From: Pseudomonas lini
Lineage (GTDB): Bacteria; Pseudomonadota; Gammaproteobacteria; Pseudomonadales; Pseudomonadaceae
Assembly (NCBI RefSeq): GCF_001042905.1
Contig: NZ_JYLB01000004.1
Span: forward strand, 558,001-622,000
Direction of reading: 5' to 3'
DNA: 64,000 nucleotides
A program made the translations under genes and the position numbers. The notes beneath the pieces were generated by a model. It saw nothing but the letters and a program-made list of their open reading frames with translations. It was not told where the DNA came from and searched no databases. Below are positions 1 through 8,684 of this stretch, piece after piece (position 1 is the stretch's first letter; the number at the start of each line of letters is the position of its first letter).

Positions 1-1
1 C

Positions 2-901
2 GGCGTGGTCGGTATTAGTGCGGTGCTTGCGGCTAGCGCCGTGATTTTGCTGATGTTGGGTCTTCAGGACCCTGTGCAGCGTCGCTTGGCGCTGATCAAG
101 CGTGGTCATTCAGGCAGCTCGGCCGGGCAGGAAGCTCCGGGTAATCTGCAGCTGTTGCTGGAGCGGGTCGGTCAGCGTTTTGCCTCGACCGAATCGGCTA
201 AAACCTCTGTCACCCAGACCCTGTTGACACACGCGGGGTACCGTTCCTCTTCGGCGGTGCAGATGTACTGGGCGGTGCGCTTGATGTTACCGCTGTTGTT
301 GGTCGGCCTTACATTGCTGCTATTGCCCATGATCCCCGGGGTTTCACTGAACATTGGCCTGGTGTTGGTGCTCATGGCGGCCGGTATAGGATGGTTGCTG
401 CCGGCACTGTATGTCGGCAAGCGCAAAGAGGCACGACAAGGGCGGCTGCGTGCCGCGTTTCCAGATGCGCTGGATCTGATGGTGGTCTGCGTGGAGTCGG
501 GCCTGGCCCTGCCCACGACCATCGAGCGGGTGGCTGAAGAGATGTCGGTCAGTCAGGTTGAACTGGCTGAAGAACTGGCCTTGGTCAATGCGCAAATCCG
601 CGCGGGCATTTCCAGTACCGAGGCGCTTAAGCAACTGGCTGTGCGCACCGGCCTGGAGGACGTACAAGGATTGGTCAGCCTGTTGGCGCAGAGCATCCGC
701 TTTGGTACCAGTGTGGCCGATACCCTGCGCATCTATGCCGATGAGTTCAGAGATCGGCGTACGCAGGCCGCCGAAGAAATGGGGGCGAAAATCGGCACCA
801 AGCTGATATTCCCACTGATTTTCTGCCTGTGGCCGAGCTTCTTCCTGGTCGCCATCGGCCCAGCCATGATTGGCGTGTTCAGAGCCTTCGGAAATATGTG
901 A
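2..901 (+). CDS. tadC: TadC-like Flp pilus inner-membrane platform protein (5' end outside window)
   Basis: Type II secretion F-domain protein of the TadC kind, which with TadB forms the inner-membrane platform for the Tad/Flp pilus. Hydrophobic segments lie near residues 1-20, 95-140 and at the C-terminus (about 265-295). The cytoplasmic F domain between them carries the family-like stretch FPDALDLMVVCVESGLAL. The frame is open to the left edge and the first visible possible start is a GTG at position 5, so the true start probably lies upstream. Converging genes at 1438-3779 encode other Tad parts. Family assignment is firm; TadC rather than TadB rests on the length and the lack of an N-terminal extension. 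Confidence 0.85.
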   Translation, partial: GVVGISAVLAASAVILLMLGLQDPVQRRLALIKRGHSGSSAGQEAPGNLQLLLERVGQRFASTESAKTSVTQTLLTHAGYRSSSAVQMYWAVRLMLPLLLVGLTLLLLPMIPGVSLNIGLVLVLMAAGIGWLLPALYVGKRKEARQGRLRAAFPDALDLMVVCVESGLALPTTIERVAEEMSVSQVELAEELALVNAQIRAGISSTEALKQLAVRTGLEDVQGLVSLLAQSIRFGTSVADTLRIYADEFRDRRTQAAEEMGAKIGTKLIFPLIFCLWPSFFLVAIGPAMIGVFRAFGNM

Positions 902-983
902 GAGCAACGGGTGGAGGCTATCGAGTCAGATGGCCTCGCCACCCGAACCTGATCTGCACTTTCCTGCCATAGGTTTACACATC

Positions 984-1090
984 CCCTGTAGGAGCTGCCG
1001 AAGGCTGTGATCTTTTGATTTTTCTGGCAGGCAATTCGTTGCCCAAGCCTCTGAATCAAAAGATCGCAGCCTTCGGCAGCTCCTACAGGG
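984..1090. repeat. REP-type inverted repeat (REPIN-like), family A
   Basis: Two arms of about 37 nt (984-1020 and 1054-1090) are near-perfect inverted copies, beginning CCCTGTAGGAGCTGCCGAAG and separated by about 33 nt. This matches a paired REP element as found between genes in fluorescent pseudomonads. It lies downstream of tadC in the convergent gap 902-1437, which otherwise holds only the second repeat at 1211-1319. Confidence 0.85.
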
Positions 1091-1210
1091 ATTTGCGTAT
1101 ATCTGTTAATAACGACCTGGCGCTGATTGTCGCGATATGCTCGGTGACCGGCAGGTCGTGGCAGAAGCAATAGTTACCAGCCCCCCTTCAAGGAGCACCG
1201 CGGGTCAAGC

Positions 1211-1319
1211 GTAGGAGCTGGCGAAGCCTGCGATCTTTTGATTTTGATGGCCGAGGGATTGCTTAAGAGCAAAAGATTCTTCCGAACGTGGCCCGAGCCT
1301 TCGTCAGCTCCTACGGGGG
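1211..1319. repeat. Degenerate REP-type inverted repeat, family A
   Basis: A second, decayed copy of the neighbouring repeat. The left arm begins GTAGGAGCTGGCGAAG near 1211 and the right arm ends with AGCTCCTAC near 1313, with mismatches in the inner part. Two elements side by side suggest repeated REP insertion or duplication in this convergent gap. Confidence 0.65.
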
Positions 1320-1437
1320 AATCCGGGCAGGATTGGAAAATGTGGATATCAATACTTTTCTGCATACGTCATTAAGCCCGGCTTGCAGCCAGGCTTACTC
1401 TGGACGATGCCAGAGGCTGATCACCCATTGACGTATT

Positions 1438-1710
1438 TCAGTTGCTGCCGCTGGCGGCGTCGCCGCCTACATCCTGGTCAAAAAACTCCGGAATCGGGTA
1501 GAGGAAGCTGTTCAGCCAACGCTGCATGGCCAGGTCACGTTCGGTGGCCGAAGCGGTTTGCAGTTTGGGCGAAGCAACGATGCCGCGAATCTGTAGCTGC
1601 ATCCACTGCTCGGTGCCTTTTTGCTCCTTCGAAGAGGGGCCCGGTTCAATAGCCCAGGCACTGGTGGACAGGCAAGCCATGCACACGATCAACAGCCTCT
1701 TGGTATTCAT
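1438..1710 (-). CDS. DUF3613-like exported protein of the Tad locus
   Basis: Ninety-residue protein with a clear signal peptide: a basic start, the hydrophobic run LLIVCMACLSTSAWA, and likely cleavage after AWA. The mature part is short and hydrophilic. Proteins of this size and make-up (DUF3613) accompany Tad loci in Pseudomonas; their role is unknown. It lies 18 bp after the tadD-like gene and is the last gene of the minus-strand operon that begins near 4126. Confidence 0.7.
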   Translation of the reverse strand: MNTKRLLIVCMACLSTSAWAIEPGPSSKEQKGTEQWMQLQIRGIVASPKLQTASATERDLAMQRWLNSFLYPIPEFFDQDVGGDAASGSN

Positions 1711-1728
1711 CTCGACTCCTCGTACGTT

Positions 1729-2436
1729 TTACTTGGTCGCACTGGATGAGGCAGCGGCTACCTCAGTTCTGCGATTCCCCTCGGATGCCACTGCTTTTTT
1801 AGCAGAAGCCTTGAGTTTTTCCGCGCGGGTTTGAGCCTCTGCGACTTGCTGAGGGCTTAAGCTGGCGCGGGTCACGAGTTCGGAAGCTGCCTTCCAGTTA
1901 TCCTGATAGATCAGCAGCGTCACCATATTGAGTGCCGCCAGCGTATTGGACTGCTTGAGCTCCATGGAGGTCATGAACTCAAAGCGTGCTTCAGGGATCC
2001 GTCGCTGATTGAGGTAGACCACCCCCAGGTCATTGCGCATCCTGTCGTCGGTGGGGGCCATCTTCACCGCACGCTCAAGGTGAGTGGTAGCGTTGGCGTA
2101 ATCATTTTTGGCCGCGGCCAACTGGCCCAAGCCATGTTCCCCGTCAGCGGCCATACAGGTGCCGAGCAAGCTTTGATACAACGGCCCCGCCTCGTTACGC
2201 CCCATCAAGCGCAGCACCCGGGCCTTGCGCAGGCGAACCTGAACCAGGTTGTCGGGCAAACCTTCAAGATTCGCCAGGCTGGCATACAAACGGCCGTCGT
2301 TGGCCATGTTGTCGGCCAGACTCAGGGCCAACTCTTGATCCGAATCGGGCTTGGCACAGACAGGAGGTCGCGACACACCATTAGTGGCACAACCTGCGAG
2401 CATTAATGTCGCCGTTATTGCAATGACTGCTTTCAT
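1729..2436 (-). CDS. tadD: TadD-like tetratricopeptide lipoprotein of the Tad pilus
   Basis: Outer-membrane-associated TPR lipoprotein thought to help secretin and pilus assembly. I chose the ATG at 2436 because the product then begins with a lipoprotein signal (MKAVIAITATLMLAGC, lipobox LAGC) and an AAAGGGC ribosome site precedes it. A longer reading from 2553 would bury the signal. TPR-like helices lie around residues 60-190, including AKNDYANATTHLERAVKM followed by MRNDLGVVYLNQRRIPEA. The 235-residue length is usual for TadD. It sits between the secretin gene and the DUF3613 gene. Confidence 0.8.
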   Translation of the reverse strand: MKAVIAITATLMLAGCATNGVSRPPVCAKPDSDQELALSLADNMANDGRLYASLANLEGLPDNLVQVRLRKARVLRLMGRNEAGPLYQSLLGTCMAADGEHGLGQLAAAKNDYANATTHLERAVKMAPTDDRMRNDLGVVYLNQRRIPEARFEFMTSMELKQSNTLAALNMVTLLIYQDNWKAASELVTRASLSPQQVAEAQTRAEKLKASAKKAVASEGNRRTEVAAASSSATK

Positions 2437-2549
2437 CGAATGCCCTTTGGCTACAACACGTTGAACGCCTGGCCAATGGCAAGAAAGCTGGCCCGGCAAG
2501 CGCTCAAGGTCACCGTTACGAATGAGGGCGAGGCAAGTCTGATTCAGGC

Positions 2550-3779
2550 TCATTGCGAGAGCCCGGAGCGACTGTCGAAATCGCCATTTTCGAGGAAGAA
2601 CATACGGTAGAAGTTCGGGTCGTAATTGCGCAGCTGTTCGCCAGGCAACGACGGTAGTTGTGCGTTGGCAGCCAGTGGCTGGACCAGGTGTGGGGTGACG
2701 ATCATCAGCAGTTCACGCTCTTCACGGTTGACGCTGTTGTCGCGGAAGAACGCCCCCAGAATCGGGATATCGCCCAGCCCCGGAAACTTGTTCACCTGGG
2801 AACTGTTGCGGGTGCTGATCAGGCCGCTGATGACGAAGCTTTCGCCGTCGGCCAGGGAGATGCTGGTGTCGGTACGTCGAATGGTCAGCGCCGGAACGAT
2901 GGTGCCGGCGATGCTCACGGCGTTGGTGAAGTCCAGTTCACTGACTTCCGGTGCCACCTTCAGCGCGATACGGTTTTTCCCGATGATGGTCGGCGTCAGG
3001 GTCAGGCGGATACCGAATTCCTTGTACTCGATGGACACGTTATCGCTGCCGGAGCTGGGCACCGGAATCGGTACTTCACCACCGGCCAGGAAGCTCGCAC
3101 TCTGCCCGCTGAGCGCTACCAGGCTTGGCCGTGCCAGGGTGTAGGCGAAACCGCTGCCTTCCAGTGCGTTGATCGACACTAGAGTATCGCTGGACGCAAA
3201 AGCGAAGTTGAACATGCCGTTGTTCACCGGCACCGACGGCGTGACAATGCCGCCGACGGTGGGCAAGGTTCTCGGTGAGCCGAACAGGAAGTTGCCTTGG
3301 CGGCCAAAAATCGAGGCATTGGCTTCCTTGAGTTTGGTCCGGCTGACTTCAACGAAGCGGATGTCGGTTTGCACCTGGATCGGCAACAGCGGGTCTTCGG
3401 AAGGCACTGTCGAGACGCTGGTGAGCGCCGCGGTGGCCTTGCCCTTGACGAACACCATGCTTTGGCGCGGCGTTGTCGAACAGGCGGTCCAGACCATCAG
3501 GCTGGTGGTCCCCGGTGCCATACCGGTGAGCAAGAAGGCATTGGGGTTGTTGCCGCTGGGTTGCACGTCGGCGATTTTCGGATCGCCGACTGCCAGCTGT
3601 GTCACCGGGACGGGGACGCGCAGTTCATTCTGGAGCCCCTGACCGACCTCAAACGTTGTCGGCATATTATCCAGTTGAGAACAATTGGCCGGCGCGGCCT
3701 GAGCCGCATTCACGCTGAGGCCCGTCCAGAACAGGCCATGGATAATTCGCTTGAAAGCGGGCACGGTACGATAGCTCAT
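2550..3779 (-). CDS. rcpA: Tad pilus secretin RcpA/CpaC
   Basis: Type II/III secretin forming the outer-membrane channel of the Flp pilus. It has a signal peptide ending near AAQA (residues 20-30) and an N-terminal pilus-secretin domain that includes VAVGDPKIADVQPSG-like sequence. A BON-like stretch follows, then the conserved secretin core with GGEVPIPVP, SLADGESFVISGLI and PGLGDIPILGAFF before a short C-terminal tail. The ATG at 3779 gives a normal signal peptide and has GAGG nine bases upstream. ATGs at 3788 and 3806 remain possible. It is in an operon with tadD. Confidence 0.9.
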   Translation of the reverse strand: MSYRTVPAFKRIIHGLFWTGLSVNAAQAAPANCSQLDNMPTTFEVGQGLQNELRVPVPVTQLAVGDPKIADVQPSGNNPNAFLLTGMAPGTTSLMVWTACSTTPRQSMVFVKGKATAALTSVSTVPSEDPLLPIQVQTDIRFVEVSRTKLKEANASIFGRQGNFLFGSPRTLPTVGGIVTPSVPVNNGMFNFAFASSDTLVSINALEGSGFAYTLARPSLVALSGQSASFLAGGEVPIPVPSSGSDNVSIEYKEFGIRLTLTPTIIGKNRIALKVAPEVSELDFTNAVSIAGTIVPALTIRRTDTSISLADGESFVISGLISTRNSSQVNKFPGLGDIPILGAFFRDNSVNREERELLMIVTPHLVQPLAANAQLPSLPGEQLRNYDPNFYRMFFLENGDFDSRSGLSQ

Positions 3780-3880
3780 TAAGTGCATCCTCGCTGAATA
3801 GGCCATCTTTGAGGCGAACTGGGTTGCCTCGGATCACTACAAGGGGCCTTGTTCGGCCCTCTACCCCGCCAGACCCCTGA

Positions 3881-4126
3881 CTAATGGCCCCGGCAATATT
3901 CCGTGGTGCTACATGCAAGCAGGTGCAATACGCTGGTCTGACTGAACAGCGAGCGACCTTCGCAATAACGGTTTTTAGTGATCCAGATACCTGAGCTGTC
4001 GACCCGAGCGATAGGCACAGGCTCGACAGCAACAGCAGCTAAAGACGGCACTTTGCGCCGACCTGACTCCCCTAAAAAGCAACCGGCAATCAAAGCAAAG
4101 AGCCGGAAAATGCTTGCCAGGACCAT
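3881..4126 (-). CDS. Small hydrophobic or exported protein at the head of the Tad operon (unknown)
   Basis: An 81-residue protein with an excellent ribosome site (AGGAG, ten bases before the ATG) and an N-terminal hydrophobic run, VLASIFRLFALIAGCFLG, that could be a signal peptide or anchor. The remainder has four cysteines, three of them in the last third. I do not recognise a family. It is the first gene of the minus-strand group leading to the secretin, about 100 bp upstream, so a Tad-related role is an inference from position. It is not an obvious Flp prepilin: there is no G-[LI]-[IV]-EY-type cleavage motif. Confidence 0.55.
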   Translation of the reverse strand: MVLASIFRLFALIAGCFLGESGRRKVPSLAAVAVEPVPIARVDSSGIWITKNRYCEGRSLFSQTSVLHLLACSTTEYCRGH

Positions 4127-4396
4127 AGTGAGGTAACTCCTTTTGCCATTCCGCTATCTGATCGCTGAACCTAACGTGCAATTTCAAACCGTTATGTCTT
4201 CTTCTTGTTTGAAAGGTAGTTCAACCAAGGCAAAGCGCCACGCCTTGAACGAAAACTTTCGATACATGTGCCGGTTTTTTTTCTGAAAGCCACGGTCAGG
4301 CCACGCAAACATTGGTAATGCGCCGGATGCTGATGAAATAAGGGGTGCTTTACGGTTCCGCGAGTTTTTCTAGGGGTTTTGCGCTGCATATTTCAC

Positions 4397-4424
4397 AAAA
4401 ACGCCACTCATTGAGTGGCGTTTT
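4397..4424 (-). terminator. Rho-independent terminator after the SnoaL-like gene
   Basis: Hairpin with 12-bp arms (AAAACGCCACTC and GAGTGGCGTTTT, loop ATT) followed on the minus strand by more T residues. It closes the gene at 4523-5080. The rest of the 4127-4522 gap is AT-richer than its surroundings and holds no convincing gene. It presumably contains the promoter of the Tad operon. Confidence 0.8.
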
Positions 4425-4522
4425 CAGGCGTGCCGGTTTGTACTTTTCGAATGCAGACCAATCATAACAATGGCATCTGGCGGGATATGACAAGGAAGCT
4501 GAATACGACTGATTGTGTAGTT

Positions 4523-5080
4523 CTACACCTGCGAAGTGCAGGTTGGAGTATTGGACGTAACGTACTGGATCACCTCTTCAAGCGTGTCTATGTCAGGAAC
4601 ATTGTTCACTAATGCTTGCGAACTGCACCATGGGTAATCCAGATGCGATACCCACTTCATGATGCAGTGCAGATCAGTCGCCGGCAGGGTTTTCATGTGC
4701 TCAATGGTGATAGTGAGCCTCTCGACAAGCCCCGACTCGGGGCTGAACTGCCACTCATACAGACCGCAACCGACTCGGGCTTCACCGGAGCTCTTGTCGG
4801 ACATGCCGACCAGCCATTTGCACTGGAATGCTCTGGCCTGCGGTTCAGGTGGGAGTCCCAGGCAAAAGGTATAGACGTTTTCGAAGGTCTGGCCGAATCG
4901 CCTGACCAGCACATCGCCGATGGGGCCAAGGCCTTCAACGTGGGGTGGAAACGAGATAGATCCGGTGTGCACGACCATGTCCAGGATCGCGTCTGGCGCA
5001 AAAGCCTGGGGTAACAAATGTGGGCGGTTACCGTCCTTGGCTTTTATGTACTGTTGAATCGATAGTTGAGCAGTGTTCAT
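4523..5080 (-). CDS. SnoaL/NTF2-like fold protein of unknown substrate
   Basis: A 185-residue soluble protein with the layout of the SnoaL-like/NTF2 superfamily: an N-terminal helix (IQQYIKAKDG), the FAPDAILDMVVHTGS segment that opens the cone-shaped fold, then beta strands to about residue 130. The family covers isomerases, hydrolases, hydroxylases and non-catalytic binders, so no reaction can be stated. It has no signal peptide. It is a single gene with its own terminator, and the adjacent hydro-lyase gene lies 82 bp upstream in the same direction, so they may be co-transcribed. Confidence 0.6.
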   Translation of the reverse strand: MNTAQLSIQQYIKAKDGNRPHLLPQAFAPDAILDMVVHTGSISFPPHVEGLGPIGDVLVRRFGQTFENVYTFCLGLPPEPQARAFQCKWLVGMSDKSSGEARVGCGLYEWQFSPESGLVERLTITIEHMKTLPATDLHCIMKWVSHLDYPWCSSQALVNNVPDIDTLEEVIQYVTSNTPTCTSQV

Positions 5081-5162
5081 TGTTTGTCCGTGGCATCCCT
5101 ATCAGGTTGAGAGCAGTCCAATCCAAGGCTCACATTACTATTCCACGCGAGCCCGCACTCAT

Positions 5163-5966
5163 TTACAAAGCGCTATTCAAAACATCCGTTACCAGCATGC
5201 AGCCGGGGGCGTGGGTGATGCACAGCGGCGGACGTGAAGTTTGCACCACCGATTGTGGGGTCACACCGCAGGCCCAGAATACCGGGATTTCATCGGCTTC
5301 GACCGGCACGGCATCGCCGTAGTCCGGGCTGCTGAGTGAATCGATGCCGATCAGCGCCGGATCACCGATGTGCACAGGCGCGCCGTGGACGTTGGGCATG
5401 CGTGCGGTGATCTGGATCGCCTGGATCGCCGCGGCGGCCTGCATCGGGCGCATGCTCACCACCAGCTTGCCGCTCAGGCGCGCGGTAGGGCGGGTGTCTA
5501 TGTTCGTCCGGTACATGGCGACATTGCGCCCCAGATCGATGTGCCTGAGGGCGATGCCGGCATCCAGCAGCGGTTGTTCGAAGGAGAACGAGCAACCAAT
5601 GGCGAAGGCCACCAGATCGTCCTGCCACACATGCTCGATATCCGACGGTTCTTCGCTCAGTTCGCCATGGCGATAGACCCTGTATCGGGACACCTCGTGG
5701 CGGATATCAATGGCTGTGCCGAGATTGCGAAAATACGGATCACCCGGTTCGGTAACGTCGAGCACTGGGCAAGCCTGTCGATTGAGCGTGCAATACCGGA
5801 GAAACTCGTTAGCCCAATCATTGGGCAGAATCACGATATTGGCTTGCACCCGACCTTGGGCCAAGCCGCTGGTGTGGCCCTGATATTGTCCGGCAGCGAT
5901 GTATTGGCGCAGGGCCAGTGGAGCGCTGTGCCTCAGTTGTTCGAAAGACAGGGTGGGTTGGCTCAT
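5163..5966 (-). CDS. DUF1445 putative hydro-lyase (YcsI / D-glutamate cyclase-like family)
   Basis: A 267-residue cytosolic enzyme of the DUF1445 putative hydro-lyase family. Recognisable blocks are [17 protein letters not shown] near residue 35, the [16 protein letters not shown] block near 120, YRTNIDTRP near 155, and the C-terminal FWACGVTPQ followed by [12 protein letters not shown], which is typical of the family. Members are annotated as hydro-lyases acting on small carboxylates, and some relatives act as D-glutamate cyclases. The ATG at 5966 is preferred over the GTG just before it. A LysR gene lies upstream on the same strand, and an MFS transporter and OprD porin lie divergently, suggesting uptake and breakdown of one small acid. 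Confidence 0.8.
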   Translation of the reverse strand: MSQPTLSFEQLRHSAPLALRQYIAAGQYQGHTSGLAQGRVQANIVILPNDWANEFLRYCTLNRQACPVLDVTEPGDPYFRNLGTAIDIRHEVSRYRVYRHGELSEEPSDIEHVWQDDLVAFAIGCSFSFEQPLLDAGIALRHIDLGRNVAMYRTNIDTRPTARLSGKLVVSMRPMQAAAAIQAIQITARMPNVHGAPVHIGDPALIGIDSLSSPDYGDAVPVEADEIPVFWACGVTPQSVVQTSRPPLCITHAPGCMLVTDVLNSAL

Positions 5967-6057
5967 CACGGCATCTCTTCAGGTTCGATGACCCTTTTTA
6001 GAAAACCATGACGATGGCGTCCAACCAGGAATGTTGTTACCCCGGGACAACTAAAAG

Positions 6058-7005
6058 TTATTCAAGAGTCCGTCGGTTGTTGAGACCGGGTGCCGGAACC
6101 ATTCGAAGCGGGCCGACATCCGCAGCGTATTGGGAGACTACTTGGCGGCTCATATCGACGATGCTTTCGATCAATTCCAGGCCAACGCCGGCGCGCCATG
6201 AAGCCACGACATCCAACTGCGGCAAGCGGGTGCCTGGTTCCAGTTGAATCAGCTCGCCGCTGGCCAAGGGCTTGGCCACCAGCGCGGCCGGCAAGGCGCC
6301 AATGCCGAAACCGTCACGAATCAGCCGGGTCATGGCCGACACCGAGTTGACGCAACTGACCCGTGGCGTACTGATGCCATGGGCGTGCAGCAGGTTGAGT
6401 ACGTCCTGATGCGGCCGGGAGTTTTTAACGAAGGTGATGATGCGCTCACTGGCCATTTCGGCCAAAGAGGCATAGGGGCGGGCGTAGATTGAGTTACTGG
6501 CGGCGATCCAGTGCATGGGGTAGTGCGCCAGTTCGAGGTTGCGCACACTTTCGTGGCGGATCAGGTCCGTCTGGAACACGATGTCCAGATAGCCCTTTTG
6601 CAGCTGATCGCACAGATTGCGTGCGGCGTCGGCCGTGATTTCGATTTCCACGGCGGGGAAGGTCTGCATCAAGGTTGACATCAACGGGCTGAGCCAGGTG
6701 TGGATCACCGTATCCATCACGCCGATGCGCACCAGGCCCTGTTGCGGGTTGGTGTTATCCAGCGAGTGTTTCAACGCTCGCTGAACCTCGAGCATCTGCT
6801 CGGCGTAGTCGAGCACCTTGAGGCCTTCGAGCGTCAGCGACACGCCGCGTGAATCGCGCACGAACAAACGCAGGCCCAACTCTTCTTCCAGCGAGGCAAT
6901 CCGGCTGGAGATAGCCGCCTGAGTGCTGAACATTTTCTCGGCGGTAAGGCTGAAGCTTTGCAGGCGTGCGACCCAGACGAAGGTTTCGAGAAATTTGAGG
7001 TTCAT
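6058..7005 (-). CDS. LysR-family transcriptional regulator
   Basis: A 315-residue regulator with an N-terminal winged helix (MNLKFLETFVWVARLQSFSL, then TAEKMFSTQAAISSRIASLE as the recognition part) and a C-terminal periplasmic-binding-like effector domain from about residue 90. It lies between the hydro-lyase gene, transcribed in the same direction 91 bp downstream, and a divergent MFS gene, the classical layout for a LysR protein that controls its neighbours. The divergent gap holds a palindrome at 7109-7118. The effector is unknown, probably the substrate of the transporter. Confidence 0.9.
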   Translation of the reverse strand: MNLKFLETFVWVARLQSFSLTAEKMFSTQAAISSRIASLEEELGLRLFVRDSRGVSLTLEGLKVLDYAEQMLEVQRALKHSLDNTNPQQGLVRIGVMDTVIHTWLSPLMSTLMQTFPAVEIEITADAARNLCDQLQKGYLDIVFQTDLIRHESVRNLELAHYPMHWIAASNSIYARPYASLAEMASERIITFVKNSRPHQDVLNLLHAHGISTPRVSCVNSVSAMTRLIRDGFGIGALPAALVAKPLASGELIQLEPGTRLPQLDVVASWRAGVGLELIESIVDMSRQVVSQYAADVGPLRMVPAPGLNNRRTLE

Positions 7006-7108
7006 GGCGGTTCTCGTGATGGGGCGTTCACTGTTTTTCCACAGAGAACCGTGGTGGGGGTGCAGTAATTGTTACTCCAGAGTTCGTCGCAGGGGGTATC
7101 AAATTTTC

Positions 7109-7118
7109 TTATGCATAA
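7109..7118. promoter_or_regulatory. Palindrome in the LysR/MFS divergent gap (candidate operator)
   Basis: TTATGCATAA is a perfect 10-bp palindrome inside a looser dyad running from GGTATC (7096) to ATAACC (7115-7120). LysR proteins bind interrupted dyads in divergent gaps, so this is a reasonable operator for the adjacent regulator. Binding is not shown by sequence alone. Confidence 0.4.
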
Positions 7119-7268
7119 CCTCGTTTTTTTCCCGTTTGACGCAGTTTGACCTTGGTGCGAAGAATCCGCTCCACGACGCAGCCACTGCGTCTGCCCCCCA
7201 CGACAACGCCTTCACAAAAAAATAATGAGGCGTGTCCGTCATCTTCGCTTGCTGCCGCAGGAACTCCC

Positions 7269-8564
7269 ATGGAAAAGACCATGACTGACCACGTGCTTTC
7301 AGGTTCGGGCCGCACCGGCCCGTTCAGTTGGTACGGCCCCCTGTCGAAAAATGAAAAGCGTACCTTCTGGAGTTGCAAGATCGGCTATGCCTTGGATGGC
7401 ATGGACACACAGATGCTGAGTTTCGTCATTCCTACCCTGATTGCCACTTGGGGCATCTCCAAGGGCGATGCCGGGATGATCGGTACTTGTACGCTGTTGG
7501 CCTCGGCGGCCGGTGGCTGGATCGCCGGGATTTTGTCCGACCGTATCGGCCGAGTGCTCACCCTGCAACTGACGGTGTTGTGGTTCGCCTTCTTCACCTT
7601 CCTCTGCGGACTGGCACAGAACTACGAGCAACTGCTGGTGGCCCGGACTTTGATGGGCTTTGGTTTCGGCGGTGAATGGACCGCGGGTGCGGTGCTGATT
7701 GGCGAGGTGATTCGCTCCCAGGATCGCGGCAAGGCAGTGGGCATGGTGCAGGCCGGATGGGCGCTGGGGTGGGGGCTTACGGCATTGCTCTATGCCGGAT
7801 TATTCAGCTTTCTGCCGCCGGAAGAGGCTTGGCGGGCGTTGTTCATGATCGGGTTGGTGCCAGCGCTATTCGTATTGGTAATCCGCCGACTGGTCAAGGA
7901 GTCGGACACCTTCGAGCAGGCCTGCATTGAGCGCAAGGCCAAGCCTGAAAAGGATTCGCGTTGGGCCTTCTTTGAAATCTTCGCACCTCGGATGCTCAGT
8001 ACCACCTTGCGCGCTTCGTTGCTGACCACTGGCGCGCTGGGCGGTTATTACGCGATCACCACATGGTTGCCGACTTACCTGAAAACCGAGCGAGGCCTGA
8101 GCGTACTCGGCACTGGCGGCTATCTGGCGATGGTGATCGTCGGCTCCTACATTGGCTATGTGACCAGTGCATTGCTGACCGATGCCATCGGCCGAAAGAA
8201 GAACTTCATCCTGTTTGCCGTCGGCTCCATGGCGATCGTTCTGGCCTACACCCAACTGCCCATCGACAACACCTGGATGCTCTGGCTGGGCTTTCCGTTG
8301 GGTTTCTTCGCTTCGGGCATTTTTGCCGGCATGGGCGCTTTTCTGACCGAGTTGTTTCCGACCCGCATGCGCGGTTCGGGCCAGGGCTTTTGCTATAACG
8401 CCGGGCGCTCCATTGCGGCGCTGTTTCCGTTGTTCATCGGTGCGCTGAGCGAAACGTTGCCGATTGGTACGGGGATCGGAATCTTCGCTGCTGGTGCCTA
8501 TGGCGTGGTGATTCTGGCCGCGTTAAGCCTGCCGGAAACCCGCGGTCGCCAACTCGAATCCTGA
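7269..8564 (+). CDS. MFS transporter, carboxylate or aromatic-acid/H+ symporter type
   Basis: A 431-residue secondary transporter with 12 predicted membrane helices. The family signature between helices 2 and 3 is GILSDRIGRVLTL, the helix 4 region has RTLMGFGFGGEWTAGAVL, and a matching D-x-IGRKK lies after helix 8, as in metabolite:H+ symporters that carry organic acids. I chose the ATG at 7269, preceded by AGGA; a longer frame from 7146 lacks a good ribosome site. Next come a hairpin and an OprD-type porin, which probably admits the same substrate through the outer membrane. Regulation by the divergent LysR protein is likely. Confidence 0.85.
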   Translation: MEKTMTDHVLSGSGRTGPFSWYGPLSKNEKRTFWSCKIGYALDGMDTQMLSFVIPTLIATWGISKGDAGMIGTCTLLASAAGGWIAGILSDRIGRVLTLQLTVLWFAFFTFLCGLAQNYEQLLVARTLMGFGFGGEWTAGAVLIGEVIRSQDRGKAVGMVQAGWALGWGLTALLYAGLFSFLPPEEAWRALFMIGLVPALFVLVIRRLVKESDTFEQACIERKAKPEKDSRWAFFEIFAPRMLSTTLRASLLTTGALGGYYAITTWLPTYLKTERGLSVLGTGGYLAMVIVGSYIGYVTSALLTDAIGRKKNFILFAVGSMAIVLAYTQLPIDNTWMLWLGFPLGFFASGIFAGMGAFLTELFPTRMRGSGQGFCYNAGRSIAALFPLFIGALSETLPIGTGIGIFAAGAYGVVILAALSLPETRGRQLES

Positions 8565-8572
8565 ACCCCGAA

Positions 8573-8598
8573 ACGTCTGGGCAATTGTGCCCAGACGT
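8573..8598 (+). other. Intercistronic hairpin between the MFS and porin genes
   Basis: Perfect 10-bp stem (ACGTCTGGGC and GCCCAGACGT, six-base loop) nine bases after the MFS stop codon. It has no T run, so it is more likely an RNA-stabilising or partial attenuating hairpin than a full terminator. Confidence 0.5.
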
Positions 8599-8684
8599 CG
8601 CTGATCCATTGCTAATCGACAAACATCGGCCGCGATCGCAACGCCCCCGAGAGGGCTCGCTCGCGTCCGAAACAGGAGCACGGC

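Noticed and set aside
902..1437. Possible CRISPR array at the repeated GTAGGAGCT sequences
   Set aside because: The copies are inverted, not direct, and lack regular spacers; they are REP elements.
4192..4389. Small minus-strand frame of 65 codons in the 4127-4522 gap
   Set aside because: No ribosome site, no hydrophobic or known motif, and the product composition looks random.
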